A DNA stretch of 64,000 bases from contig JAZTZO010000003.1 in the NCBI GenBank assembly GCA_045637505.1, positions 1 to 64,000 of the forward strand. Direction: 5' to 3'. Of this stretch, positions 32,978-41,823 are shown piece by piece; within the stretch, counting starts at the first letter, position 1, and each line of letters starts with the position of its first letter. The notes beneath the pieces were generated by a model. That model worked only from the letters and a program-made list of their open reading frames with translations. It was not told where the DNA came from and did no database searches. The translations under genes and the position numbers were made by a program. Source of the DNA: RGIG4079 sp045637505. Its GTDB lineage: Bacteria > Bacteroidota > Bacteroidia > Bacteroidales > Muribaculaceae.

Positions 32978-35098
32978 TTATTTCAAGAGGCCGCGGTTGC
33001 GGAGGAGTGCATCGGGGTTAGGCTCTTGACCACGGAACTTGACATAAAGTTTCATTGGGTCTTCGCTACCACCTGCTTCAAGAACATTGATGCGGAATGC
33101 ATCGGCAGTTGCTTTGTCAAATACACCTTTTTCTTTGAATAATTCAAAGCCATCGGCATCGAGCACTTCAGCCCAAAGGTAAGTGTAGTAACCAGCAGCA
33201 TAACCGTCGCTACCGAAGATGTGTTTGAAGTAAGTACTGCGATAACGGAATTGTACTTCTTTAGGCATGTTGAGTTCTTTAACTACATTAGCTTCAAAAG
33301 CAGCTACATCAACATCTTTGTCAAAGTTAGCAGAGTTCCAGTAGAGGTCGAGAAGAGCAGCACCTGCAAGTTCGGTTGTAGCAAAACCTTGGTTGTGGGT
33401 TGATGCATCTTGAAGTTTCTTGATGAGCTCGGCTGGCATCACTTCACCAGTTTTGTAGTGGAATGCATATGATTTGAGCAATTCGGGTTCGAGAGCCCAG
33501 TGTTCGTGGATTTGTGATGGAAGTTCTACGAAGTCGCGGTCAACATTAGTGCCAGCTTGTGAACGGTATTGAGCGCGAGTGAGCATGCCGTGAAGACCGT
33601 GACCAAATTCGTGGAATGTGGTTTCTACTTCGTCGAGAGTGAGAAGTGAAGGGGTGTCGGCAGTAGGTTTAGTGAAGTTACCTACATTATAGATGATTGG
33701 GCGAATTGATTTGCCGTTTTCATCGATGTAAGAGCCTTTAAACTCGCTCATCCAAGCACCTTGGCGTTTTGATTCGCGTGGGAAGTAGTCGGTCATAAAT
33801 ACCGATACATGGTTGCCTGCAGTGTCGAGCACTTCATAAACTTTCACTTCGGGGTGATATTTAGGAGCGTTGGGGAGTTCACGGAATGTAACACCATAAA
33901 GACGCTCTGCCATAGTGAAGATACCTTTCACTACATTGTCAACAGCAAAGTATTGACGCACTTCGTCTTCATCGAGAGCATATTTTCTTTGACGCACTTT
34001 TTCGGCATAATAGTAGTAGTCCCAAGGAGCGATTTCAAAATCAAAACCTTCTTCTTTTACTACATCTTGCATTTCGGCAACCTCTTCTTTAACTTTGTTG
34101 ATAGCAGGTTCCCAAATCTTCATCAAAAGGTCTTTGGCCGCTTGAGGAGTTTTAGCCATAACATTGTCGGTCATGTAAGCAGCAAAGTTGTCAAAGCCAA
34201 GGAGAGCAGCTTTTTTGGTGCGCGCTTGCATGATTTTGTTGATGATGGGTCGGTTGTCGTTTTCGCCTTCAGTAGCGAGGTTGATGTAACCTTCATACAT
34301 TTTTTGACGCAATTCGCGGTTTTGAGCATATTGCAACAATGGCAAGCGTGAAGGAGCGTGGAGTGTGAACACCCATTTACCTTCTTTGCCGCGTTTTTTG
34401 GCTTCTTCGGCAGCAACAGCGATGCTTGATGCAGGAAGACCACCAAGTTTGATAGAATCTTCAACTACGAGTTCAAATGCGTTGGTAGCATTGAGGAGGC
34501 GTTTGTTGAATTCGAGATAGAGGTTAGCAAGCTCGGCGTTGATTGCTTTGAGTTGTTCTTTCTTTTCAGCATCGAGAAGCGCACCATTGCGAGTGAATGA
34601 TTTGTAGTTGTCTTCAATGAGGCGAAGTTGTGCAGTAGTGTATTGGTGGTTAGCACGATCGTCATAAACAGCTTTGATGCGTTCAAAGAGTTTGTCGTTC
34701 ATCGAAATTTCATCACTGTGTTTAGTTAATAAAGGAGTGAACTCTTCATCAACTTTTTGCAATTCGGGTGATGACATTGACTCGGTAAACGCAAAGAATA
34801 CATAAGCAACTTTGTTGATTGTTTGACCCGAGTTGTCGAGGGCAAGGATAGTGTTTTCAAAGGTTGGAGCTTCAGAGTTGTTGATGATAGCTTCAATCTC
34901 TTTGTTTTGTTCTTCAATTCCGGCTTTTAGTGCAGGAAGATAGTGTTCGTTTTTGATTGAATCAAATGGAGGAATCTCAAACTCGGTAGTGTATTCCTTC
35001 AAGAATGGATTGTCGCCTGTTTCTTGCATAGAGCACGACTGTGTTAATGCAGCTGTCATACATGCGCATGCTGCGAGGGTTAATAATTGTTTCTTCAT
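32978..35098 (-). CDS. dcp: Peptidyl-dipeptidase Dcp, M3 family lipoprotein
   Basis: A 706-residue M3 metallopeptidase that removes C-terminal dipeptides. The zinc site is HEFGHGLHG (about residue 495) with the downstream Glu ligand region. The N-terminus MKKQLLTLAACACM followed by TQSCSMQETG looks like an SPII lipoprotein signal, so it probably works in the periplasm. A GTG-initiated extension to 35152 is unlikely because it would precede this signal peptide. It lies 38 nt after the EEP-domain gene. Its high content of GAA, GTT and AAC codons suggests good expression. Confidence 0.92.
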   Translation of the reverse strand: MKKQLLTLAACACMTAALTQSCSMQETGDNPFLKEYTTEFEIPPFDSIKNEHYLPALKAGIEEQNKEIEAIINNSEAPTFENTILALDNSGQTINKVAYVFFAFTESMSSPELQKVDEEFTPLLTKHSDEISMNDKLFERIKAVYDDRANHQYTTAQLRLIEDNYKSFTRNGALLDAEKKEQLKAINAELANLYLEFNKRLLNATNAFELVVEDSIKLGGLPASSIAVAAEEAKKRGKEGKWVFTLHAPSRLPLLQYAQNRELRQKMYEGYINLATEGENDNRPIINKIMQARTKKAALLGFDNFAAYMTDNVMAKTPQAAKDLLMKIWEPAINKVKEEVAEMQDVVKEEGFDFEIAPWDYYYYAEKVRQRKYALDEDEVRQYFAVDNVVKGIFTMAERLYGVTFRELPNAPKYHPEVKVYEVLDTAGNHVSVFMTDYFPRESKRQGAWMSEFKGSYIDENGKSIRPIIYNVGNFTKPTADTPSLLTLDEVETTFHEFGHGLHGMLTRAQYRSQAGTNVDRDFVELPSQIHEHWALEPELLKSYAFHYKTGEVMPAELIKKLQDASTHNQGFATTELAGAALLDLYWNSANFDKDVDVAAFEANVVKELNMPKEVQFRYRSTYFKHIFGSDGYAAGYYTYLWAEVLDADGFELFKEKGVFDKATADAFRINVLEAGGSEDPMKLYVKFRGQEPNPDALLRNRGLLK

Positions 35099-35136
35099 AA
35101 TTAGTATATATTTAATTGATTTATAATTGTCATAAA

Positions 35137-36240
35137 TTAGTCGTTGTCCCACTTAAATGTGGCAAATAGGGGATAGTGGTCGCTACTTTTAAGATCGCCG
35201 CGTTCAAAATAAGTTGCGTCGAAATCGCCATCGTAGAGAATGTGGTCGATGCGAAATTTGAGGTTATTGCCATGATATGTAATCATAGGGCCAAAACCAC
35301 ATTGGGCATATACATCGTCAAAGTCGTCGGCAATGGTATTGATGGCAAAGCAGCCTGGCACATCGTTGAAGTCGCCACACACAATGATGTTCTCGCTGTC
35401 GAGTTCTTTGATATAATCTTTGAGCGCTAATGCTTGGCGTGAACGCAGTTTGGCTGCGTTTGCAACTTTAGATGCAATATTTTTCCACGATGAGAGTTTG
35501 CTGTTATTGTTTTCGGTAATTAAATCGGTGAGAGCTTCGTTGTATTGCTCTTTGTCTTGTTTTGATAGGCGTATTGATCTCAAATGCACATCAATGATGT
35601 CGATAGTGCGCGTGGGCATCTCTACCTCAAAGTGTGAGTAGTATCCTGCTGAAGAGATGAGCGTCACCGGAAATTTAGAAAAGATTGATTGTCCGTTATT
35701 GGCTCCTATGATGCGATAGGGGTATTGCTCTTTTATTGCTTTGACTTGCTTGCGATATACATGCCAACGAGGAATGGGTGATAGGTATTCACACTCTTGA
35801 AGGCACACGATGTCGGCATCGGTTTTGGCTATATAGTTGAGCGTAGAATTAGACTCATCGTCGGGGTAGTTGTCATCAAATGCAATGAAATTATAAGCAT
35901 TATAACTTAAGAGTGTAAACGAATTGGGGGCATTGCGATTGCTATTTGATGTGATGTTTAATGGGCAGTAATTAAGAATAGGCCCGAGGCATATAACGAG
36001 AGTAGAAAGAGGAACGAGCGATTGCCATTTGTTTGCGATGAAACAAATGGGGAGCATAATCAAGGTAGCAATAACCCAATAGGGTAATGTCATGCACATG
36101 AGAGGGGCTAATGTCATCTTTCGTGGATCTATGTGTCCCGAGTATGCGGCAAAAATGGTCATCGCCCCAATGAAAAGTGCTATCATTAGGGTGAAAAAAG
36201 ATGCTATTTTGCGCATTTTAGATTTCTTAGTCGTTCTCAT
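35137..36240 (-). CDS. Membrane-anchored endonuclease/exonuclease/phosphatase family protein
   Basis: 367 residues. Three hydrophobic segments occupy about residues 10-100 (FFTLMIALFIGAM, YWVIATLIMLPI, LVPLSTLVICLG). The rest is an EEP domain with LLSYNAYNF, VCLQECEY, CGDFNDVPG, FRIDHILYD and SSDHYPLFATF, which carry the Asn, Glu, Asp-Asn and His catalytic set. The active site probably faces the periplasm, although topology is inferred. Possible substrates are nucleic acids or phosphodiesters. It overlaps the upstream rhomboid gene by 4 nt. Confidence 0.85.
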   Translation of the reverse strand: MRTTKKSKMRKIASFFTLMIALFIGAMTIFAAYSGHIDPRKMTLAPLMCMTLPYWVIATLIMLPICFIANKWQSLVPLSTLVICLGPILNYCPLNITSNSNRNAPNSFTLLSYNAYNFIAFDDNYPDDESNSTLNYIAKTDADIVCLQECEYLSPIPRWHVYRKQVKAIKEQYPYRIIGANNGQSIFSKFPVTLISSAGYYSHFEVEMPTRTIDIIDVHLRSIRLSKQDKEQYNEALTDLITENNNSKLSSWKNIASKVANAAKLRSRQALALKDYIKELDSENIIVCGDFNDVPGCFAINTIADDFDDVYAQCGFGPMITYHGNNLKFRIDHILYDGDFDATYFERGDLKSSDHYPLFATFKWDND

Positions 36241-37181
36241 TTTATGCGTTTGCTTACATCAAATAATCGTTTCTTCTCTTCGGCCGATAGAGCAGTGTAG
36301 CCCGATTTTTTTATCTTGTCGAGAATCTTATCGAGTTCGGCTTGGTCTTCGGGGCTGGCTGATGCTTTGCCCGAGGGTGCTCCCTTTGAATCTTTTTGCG
36401 ATTGCGAATTGCTGCTGTTGTTATCCCATTTCTTGGCTTTGGGGCTTTTTGCTTTAGGCCGAGTGAATTTAAAATCTTTGATAGAGTAAAAAGCGTTGGC
36501 AATGCTATCGAGGAACTTGTTGAATGGCCGTGTGATGTCGGTTCCTTTACGCATCATTATGCCATATAATGCACCTGCAAATGCACCTCCAAAGTGTGCC
36601 ATGTGCCCACCAGAGTTCTCTCCCGATAGTCCGAGGAAGAAGATGGCAAGAGTGATGATTGCAATCCATTTTAATGAAATTTGCCCAATGAATAGTAGCC
36701 CTACTTTATAGTCGGGATTGAGGATTGCTGTGGCTATAACTATTGCGATGGCCGATGCCGATGAGCCGATGAGCCAACCTGCGTGTCCCTCAAAAACTGG
36801 GAGTAGGTTATAGCCGGCCATAAATGTCAATGCACCTAATATGCCACCATAGATGTATAGAGCAAGTAATTGTTTTTGTGAATTGAATTCGAGGAATAAT
36901 TTCCCAAACCCATATAGCCATAGCATATTGAACAAAATATGAAGCACATCAAATTGGGCAAACATGTATGTTATAATCGACCATGGTTGTTGGATAAAAT
37001 TGGAGATAGATGATGGGCACTCAATCCATTTTATCCATTCGTTGGCGTTAATGTTTAGGAAAAATCCCACAACCGCCATTATGCGTAGCACTAAAAAGAT
37101 AGCAATATTGATATATACTATCTTGAGCAACCATGAGGCCGTTTTCCAATGGAATGATATTTTATTAATAGTAGTTGTCAT
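36237..37181 (-). CDS. Rhomboid intramembrane protease with a C-terminal tail (rhomboid 1)
   Basis: A 314-residue protein with six membrane helices and the catalytic Ser in GSSASAIA (a GxS motif variant) and His in HMAHFGGAFAG. Residues ~225-314 form a charged, Ser/Lys-rich cytosolic tail (SPKAKKWDNNSSNSQ) ending in a helical QAELDKILDKIKKSG stretch seen at the end of many Bacteroidetes rhomboids. It overlaps rhomboid 2 by 17 nt and the EEP gene by 4 nt. Confidence 0.85.
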   Translation of the reverse strand: MTTTINKISFHWKTASWLLKIVYINIAIFLVLRIMAVVGFFLNINANEWIKWIECPSSISNFIQQPWSIITYMFAQFDVLHILFNMLWLYGFGKLFLEFNSQKQLLALYIYGGILGALTFMAGYNLLPVFEGHAGWLIGSSASAIAIVIATAILNPDYKVGLLFIGQISLKWIAIITLAIFFLGLSGENSGGHMAHFGGAFAGALYGIMMRKGTDITRPFNKFLDSIANAFYSIKDFKFTRPKAKSPKAKKWDNNSSNSQSQKDSKGAPSGKASASPEDQAELDKILDKIKKSGYTALSAEEKKRLFDVSKRIK

Positions 37182-37920
37182 TTTTGCGAATAGTTCCTGT
37201 CTTTTTCCAATAAAGAATCATTAAGAATCCAAATATCATACCACCAAGGTGGGCAAAGTGTGCGATGCCAGTATTAGCATGTCCCATGCCAAGCAATAAC
37301 TCTATTGCGGCATATCCCACGATTACCCATTTTGCTTTGATAGGATAGGGAATGAACATAATATACATTGGTTGATTGGGGAAGAACACCCCAAAAGCCA
37401 ACAATATACCATATACGGCACCCGATGCCCCTACAGTGGGCATGTTGATTAATAGGTTGAGGCTGCCAGCCGTAGTGTCAATATAATTTTTCCCTTGGTT
37501 AAGAATGGAAGTTCCTTCGCTTAGTATATGTTGAAGATCAGCAGAACTTAACATCCTGGCTAAATGGTGGTATTCAATTGCGTTTACACCCATTTGAATC
37601 AATCCAGCACCTATACCGCATATTAAATAGTAGGAGAGAAAGCGTTTCGAGCCCATTGTTTGTTCAATAGCGATGCCAAACATGAATAGTGCAAACATAT
37701 TGAAAAATAGATGGGTGAAATCGGCGTGAACAAATTGGTATGTGATAAATTGCGAGGCAATGAAATTGTCAGAGAGGAAATAGTGTAACCCGCAATGACG
37801 ATCCATCATCACACCTATCTCTTGGGGGAATAGAGCCATAGCTGCCCATATGATAATGTTCACAATGATAAGATTTTTTGTGACGGGGGGCATGTGGCTG
37901 ATTATTGAGTTATTAAACAT
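37165..37920 (-). CDS. Rhomboid intramembrane protease (rhomboid 2)
   Basis: A 251-residue serine protease with six membrane helices. The catalytic Ser is in VGASGAVYGILLAF, the His in AHFAHLGGMIFG, and the HADFTHLFFNMFAL block follows the first helix. It is the first gene of a rhomboid-rhomboid-EEP run in which every junction overlaps. A -7 element lies at 37964-37971. Confidence 0.9.
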   Translation of the reverse strand: MFNNSIISHMPPVTKNLIIVNIIIWAAMALFPQEIGVMMDRHCGLHYFLSDNFIASQFITYQFVHADFTHLFFNMFALFMFGIAIEQTMGSKRFLSYYLICGIGAGLIQMGVNAIEYHHLARMLSSADLQHILSEGTSILNQGKNYIDTTAGSLNLLINMPTVGASGAVYGILLAFGVFFPNQPMYIMFIPYPIKAKWVIVGYAAIELLLGMGHANTGIAHFAHLGGMIFGFLMILYWKKTGTIRKNDNYY

Positions 37921-37963
37921 TATTTTTTTTGTGAATTTGATTTTTAAATCGTTATAATCTCTA

Positions 37964-37971
37964 CAAATTTA
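37964..37971 (-). promoter_or_regulatory. -7 promoter element for the rhomboid operon
   Basis: CAAATTTA on the plus strand is TAAATTTG on the minus strand, 43 nt before the gene start. Confidence 0.5.
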
Positions 37972-38043
37972 ACGAAAAAAGTTGGTTTTTGTTGCAGAAT
38001 AGGGCGAATGGAATAGTTATGTGTCTTTTTTTTGCATTTTTTT

Positions 38044-38073
38044 TTTGTTTTTCAGAATTTTACATTACTTTTG
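38044..38073 (+). promoter_or_regulatory. Promoter of the HU gene
   Basis: TTTG at 38044-38047 and TACTTTTG at 38066-38073 are 18 nt apart, 41 nt before the ATG. Confidence 0.7.
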
Positions 38074-38114
38074 CAATAGATATACCATACAAATCTAATT
38101 AACAATAATTTATT

Positions 38115-38387
38115 ATGAACAAAACAGAACTTATCAATGCTATTGCTGAAAAAGCAAACATTACTAAAGTAGATGCTAAAAACGCATTAGATGCTGCTAT
38201 TGAAGCTATCGGTGGCGCTCTTGCTGCTAACGACAAAGTTGCACTTCTTGGTTTCGGTACTTTCTCAGTATCTGAAAAAGGTGCTCGCACTGGTATCAAC
38301 CCACGCACAAAAGAAAAAATCGAAATTCCTGCTCGCAAAGCTGTGAAATTCAAAGCAGGTGCAGAACTTAACGCAAAAGTAAAATAA
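38115..38387 (+). CDS. HU-type nucleoid protein
   Basis: A 90-residue HU/IHF-family DNA-bending protein: MNKTELINAIAEKANITK, the strand GFGTFSVSEKGARTG and the arm sequence INPRTKEKIEIPARKAVKF. Codon bias (GCT, GAA, AAC, CGC) resembles that of the ompA-like gene and indicates high expression. It is monocistronic, with a promoter and a terminator of its own. Confidence 0.95.
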   Translation: MNKTELINAIAEKANITKVDAKNALDAAIEAIGGALAANDKVALLGFGTFSVSEKGARTGINPRTKEKIEIPARKAVKFKAGAELNAKVK

Positions 38388-38417
38388 GATATTTCCTTCT
38401 TAATTACTTAAAAGAAC

Positions 38418-38451
38418 AAGCGGTTGGCTACAAGGCTTTCCGCTTTTTTTA
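38418..38451 (+). terminator. Terminator after the HU gene
   Basis: AAGCGG pairs with CCGCTT around a 16-nt loop and is followed by a T-run of six or more. Confidence 0.7.
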
Positions 38452-38582
38452 TTCTCATTGGCTATGTTAGATATATATGTGGATTATGCCACTTAATTGC
38501 CTTCGCGCTGTGGCTATTGCTATTGCTCACAAATGTAACTATCTAATGTAATCGTCTTTTATGTATGGTAGGGCATGAAAAC

Positions 38583-38612
38583 GAAAAAGCCGGCAACACA
38601 TGGTTGTCGGCT
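38583..38612 (-). terminator. Terminator after tsf
   Basis: AGCCGACAAC pairs with GTTGCCGGCT (one mismatch, loop about 5 nt); on the minus strand it runs into five T residues. Confidence 0.85.
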
Positions 38613-38643
38613 CTTTCTATGTTGAGATGTTATGACTACGAGA

Positions 38644-39639
38644 TTAGTCTACGTTAAGATTAACGCGTTTGAAAGAAACAACGCTCAATTCAGCGTCAAC
38701 TGCTTTCAATGATTCGCGTACAGTCTTTTTGTCTTCGCTTGTTACATCGTCTTGGTTCAATAAGCAAACTTCTTTCAAGAATTTGCCAAGGCGACCTTTA
38801 GCGATGTTTTGAATCATTGCTTCAGGAAGGTTAGCTGCTTTTTCAGCTGAAACGGTAGCGATGATTTCTTTAGCTTTAACAACGTCTTCTTCAGTAATCC
38901 AACCTTTAGCTTTGTTGCTTTCCATGTGGTCTTCTGAGTCAACGTGAGCAGGGTTGATACCAGCTTTTTTCAATGCTGCGTCAACTGCTTTTTGTACTTG
39001 TTCAGCTTTAGTTTTTTCGATAGCTACAGCGATTTCTTTTTCTTTTACTTCTTCAGCAACATCGCATTCGTCAACAGCGATAGGATTCATCGCTGCAACT
39101 TGCATAGCTACATTTTTGTAAACTTGCTCAGCGATGCCAGCTTTGTTGAAAGCAACGAGAGTAGCAAGTTTGTTGCCGAAGTGGTTGTAAGCAACTGTTG
39201 CAGGAGCTTCTACATATTCAAATGCACCAAGTTCCATTTTTTCGCCAGTCTTACCTGATTCATCAACGATGAGGTCAGCGATTTTTTGACCGTTGATTTC
39301 GAGAGCTTTAACTTCATCAAGGCTTTTAGCTTTAGCTTCAACAGCCGCAGCAAGGATTGATTTAGTGAGGCTAACGAAACCTGCGTTTTTAGCAACGAAG
39401 TCAGTTTCGCAATTAAGAGCAACAACTGCAGCATATTCGCCAGTAGATTGACCAAGAACGCAACCTTCAGCTGCATTGCGGTCTTCACGTTTAGCGGCAA
39501 CAGCTTGACCTTTTTTGCGGAGGATTTCAATAGCTTTGTCCATGTCGTTTTCGGCTTCGGTCAAAGCTTTTTTGCAATCCATCATACCAGCACCTGTCAT
39601 TTGACGAAGTTTGCTGATTTCTGCCATTGTAACTGCCAT
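38644..39639 (-). CDS. tsf: Elongation factor Ts
   Basis: A 331-residue guanine-nucleotide exchange factor for EF-Tu. It shows the UBA-like N-terminus ISKLRQMTGAGMMDCKKAL, then NCETDFVAKN and the long dimerisation region. It is longer than E. coli EF-Ts (283), as is usual in Bacteroidetes. It is the last gene of the rplM-rpsI-rpsB-tsf operon, 39 nt after rpsB, with a terminator behind. Confidence 0.95.
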   Translation of the reverse strand: MAVTMAEISKLRQMTGAGMMDCKKALTEAENDMDKAIEILRKKGQAVAAKREDRNAAEGCVLGQSTGEYAAVVALNCETDFVAKNAGFVSLTKSILAAAVEAKAKSLDEVKALEINGQKIADLIVDESGKTGEKMELGAFEYVEAPATVAYNHFGNKLATLVAFNKAGIAEQVYKNVAMQVAAMNPIAVDECDVAEEVKEKEIAVAIEKTKAEQVQKAVDAALKKAGINPAHVDSEDHMESNKAKGWITEEDVVKAKEIIATVSAEKAANLPEAMIQNIAKGRLGKFLKEVCLLNQDDVTSEDKKTVRESLKAVDAELSVVSFKRVNLNVD

Positions 39640-39678
39640 ATCTGTGATAGTTTTAATGTCGATTAATAAATGTTTTAA

Positions 39679-40476
39679 TTAAGCTTCTTCAGTTGTTTCT
39701 TCAGTAGCTTTATTGATGCGACGGCGAGTAGTGCGTTTAGGAGCAGCAGCTTCACCTTCGCCAGCAGCTACAGTGTCAACTTTTTCAGCTTTGCGTTCTT
39801 CGATACCTTCTGCCATAGCTGAACATACAGTGTCGAGGATGATTTCAATTGATTTAGAAGCATCATCGTTAGCAGGGATAACGAAATCAACGTTTGAAGG
39901 ATCAGAGTTAGTATCTACCATAGCGAATACGGGGATACCAAGACGATTAGCTTCAGCAACAGCGATGTGTTCTTTCATTACGTCAACAACGAAAAGTGCT
40001 GATGGAAGACGGTTGAGGTCAGCGATTGAACCAAGAGTCTTTTCAAGTTTAGCACGTTGACGAGTTACTTGAAGTTTTTCGCGTTTTGAAAGGTTGTCGA
40101 AAGTGCCATCTTTAATCATTTTGTCGATTGATGTCATTTTCTTAACAGCCTTGCGGATAGTAGTAAAGTTGGTAAGCATACCGCCTGGCCAACGTTCGAT
40201 AACGTAAGGCATGCCAACTGAGTTTGCTTTGTCGGCAATAACTTGTTTAGCTTGCTTTTTAGTAGCAACGAAAAGCACTTTTTTGCCTGATTTAGCTATG
40301 CTCTTAAGAGCTGCAGCAGCTTCTTCAACTTTAGCTACAGTCTTGTAGAGGTCGATAATGTGGATACCATTGCGCTCCATGAAGATGTAAGGAGCCATAG
40401 CAGGATTCCATTTTCTTTTAAGGTGACCGAAATGGCAACCTGCTTCGAGAAGTTGTTCAAATGTAGGTGTTGACAT
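39679..40476 (-). CDS. rpsB: 30S ribosomal protein S2
   Basis: A 265-residue S2: FEQLLEAGCHFGHLKRKWNPAM, ERNGIHIIDLYKT and RLPSALFVVDVMKEHIAV, with a C-terminal Glu/Ala/Arg-rich extension (GEGEAAAPKRTTRRR). It follows rpsI after a 124-nt gap, unusually wide inside this operon. Confidence 0.96.
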   Translation of the reverse strand: MSTPTFEQLLEAGCHFGHLKRKWNPAMAPYIFMERNGIHIIDLYKTVAKVEEAAAALKSIAKSGKKVLFVATKKQAKQVIADKANSVGMPYVIERWPGGMLTNFTTIRKAVKKMTSIDKMIKDGTFDNLSKREKLQVTRQRAKLEKTLGSIADLNRLPSALFVVDVMKEHIAVAEANRLGIPVFAMVDTNSDPSNVDFVIPANDDASKSIEIILDTVCSAMAEGIEERKAEKVDTVAAGEGEAAAPKRTTRRRINKATEETTEEA

Positions 40477-40600
40477 TTTTTTTAATAATGTTGTTTACGT
40501 TCTTAATAATTACAATCAGTGAGTAGGGAACGTGTCCATCTCAAAGATTTAGATACTAAACACTCTATAATATATTGGTGTGAATAACGCACCAAAAATA
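40477..40600 (-). other. 124-nt gap between rpsI and rpsB with a hairpin
   Basis: Just after rpsI a hairpin pairs TTGGTG with CACCAA (40575-40595). Further on, plus CAAAGATT near 40547 reads AATCTTTG on the minus strand, one base from a -7 element. The gap may hold a secondary promoter and a leader controlling rpsB-tsf, but neither is certain. Confidence 0.4.
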
Positions 40601-40987
40601 TTAACGTTTTGAGAATTGGAAGCGTTTGCGAGCTTTTGGTTGACCTGGTTTTTTGCGTTCTACTGAACGTGGGTCGCGAGTCATGAAACCTTCAGCACGT
40701 AAAGCTGGTTTATCTTCGGGGTTAATTTTTACAAGAGCACGAGCGATAGCAAGACGAAGTGCTTCAGCTTGTCCTTTGTAACCACCACCATCAAGATTTA
40801 CATTGATGTCATATTTTTCAACTACATCAAGAGTCAAAAGTGGTTGTTTTACGATATATTGAAGTATAGAAGAAGGGAAATATACTTCGATTGGTCGCTT
40901 GTTAATGGTGATTGTACCATTGCCTTCTTTAACGATTACTCGTGCGATGGCGGCCTTACGACGGCCTACTGCGTTAACTGTTTCCAT
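40601..40987 (-). CDS. rpsI: 30S ribosomal protein S9
   Basis: A 128-residue S9: NAVGRRKAAIARV at the start, GGGYKGQAEALRLAIARAL in the middle and the basic C-terminal tail KKPGQPKARKRFQFSKR that reaches the P site. It lies 7 nt after rplM. Confidence 0.97.
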   Translation of the reverse strand: METVNAVGRRKAAIARVIVKEGNGTITINKRPIEVYFPSSILQYIVKQPLLTLDVVEKYDINVNLDGGGYKGQAEALRLAIARALVKINPEDKPALRAEGFMTRDPRSVERKKPGQPKARKRFQFSKR

Positions 40988-40994
40988 ACTTCAA

Positions 40995-41474
40995 TTATTT
41001 AATTGTGTTGAGGTCAATTACTTTTGGGTTTTGAGCTGCATGAGGATGCTCTGGTCCGTTATATACGTGAAGGTTGCCAATGATGCGACGACCAAGACGA
41101 TTTTTAGGAAGCATACCTTTCATCACTTGAAGATACAATGGGTGGTATCCTGGTTTGATGTGTTTGTTGAAAGACTTTTTGATAAGAATTTCAGGAGTTG
41201 CTTCGCGTTGACCACCTGGATAGCCAGTGTAACGGAGGTAAGTTTTGTCAGTCATCTTTTTGCCAGTAAGAACTACTTTTTCGGCATTGATGATGATTAC
41301 GTTGTCACCACATTCTACGTTTGGAGAATATGATGGTTTGTGCTTGCCACGAAGAATTTTCGCAACTTTAGCGCAAAGACGACCAAGAACTTGGTCAGTT
41401 GCATCGATAACGACCCATTCGCGATCTACGCTTTGAGCGTTAGGAGATACGGTTTTGTAACTTAAAGTATCCAC
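40995..41474 (-). CDS. rplM: 50S ribosomal protein L13
   Basis: A 159-residue L13 with WVVIDATDQVLGRL, ARILRGKHKP-like KILRGKHKPSYSP, and MLPKNRLGRRI. It is the first gene of the rplM-rpsI-rpsB-tsf operon and is preceded by a structured leader of about 100 nt. Confidence 0.97.
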   Translation of the reverse strand: MDTLSYKTVSPNAQSVDREWVVIDATDQVLGRLCAKVAKILRGKHKPSYSPNVECGDNVIIINAEKVVLTGKKMTDKTYLRYTGYPGGQREATPEILIKKSFNKHIKPGYHPLYLQVMKGMLPKNRLGRRIIGNLHVYNGPEHPHAAQNPKVIDLNTIK

Positions 41475-41580
41475 GTTTAAATGTTTGATTAATAGTTAAA
41501 TAAAATGACCGCAAAAATGCCGATACTCGGCCAGAAGTATCGTCATATTGACATGTCGGGGTTATTAATTGGACATAATC
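41475..41580 (-). ncRNA. 5' leader of rplM, candidate ribosomal-protein autoregulatory RNA
   Basis: The transcript predicted to start near 41580 has about 106 nt before rplM. It folds at least one perfect stem, CGATACT with AGTATCG (41521-41542, 8-nt loop), and CCGAC/GTCGG-type pairings near 41555. The position suits an L13- or S9-binding leader. I cannot assign it to a known family. Confidence 0.4.
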
Positions 41581-41586
41581 GGACTG

Positions 41587-41618
41587 CAAAGGTACGAATT
41601 TATTTGCTTATAATCAAA
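41587..41618 (-). promoter_or_regulatory. Promoter of the rplM operon
   Basis: On the minus strand TTTG (plus CAAA at 41615-41618) and TACCTTTG (plus CAAAGGTA at 41587-41594) are 20 nt apart, an ideal match. Confidence 0.82.
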
Positions 41619-41761
41619 GAATTTAAGAAAAAAGTTTTAATGTAAAGCAATGAGGGTGTGCGAGGAGTGAGGATAGAGGCAATTTATAAGATTTGTGTGC
41701 CGATTTAATTTAGTTGGGTGGGAATTATAATGTGTGTTTGCGATAATTTAGTGGGGGAAAT

Positions 41762-41801
41762 AAATAAAAATAGGTGCATCAATCATTGGATACACCTATT
41801 T
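41762..41801 (-). terminator. Terminator after the second GntR/ABC operon
   Basis: A 13-bp stem with one G-U pair (AAATAGGTGTATC with GATGCACCTATTT) is followed by T-rich sequence on the minus strand, 22 nt after the stop of 41824. The rest of the gap to 41586 is AT-rich and shows nothing else. Confidence 0.85.
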
Positions 41802-41823
41802 GATATAAGAGTATTAGTAGTAT

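Noticed and set aside
33809..34351. A 180-codon plus-strand frame antisense to dcp
   Set aside because: dcp is a well-conserved, codon-biased gene; the antisense frame is a consequence of its codon use.
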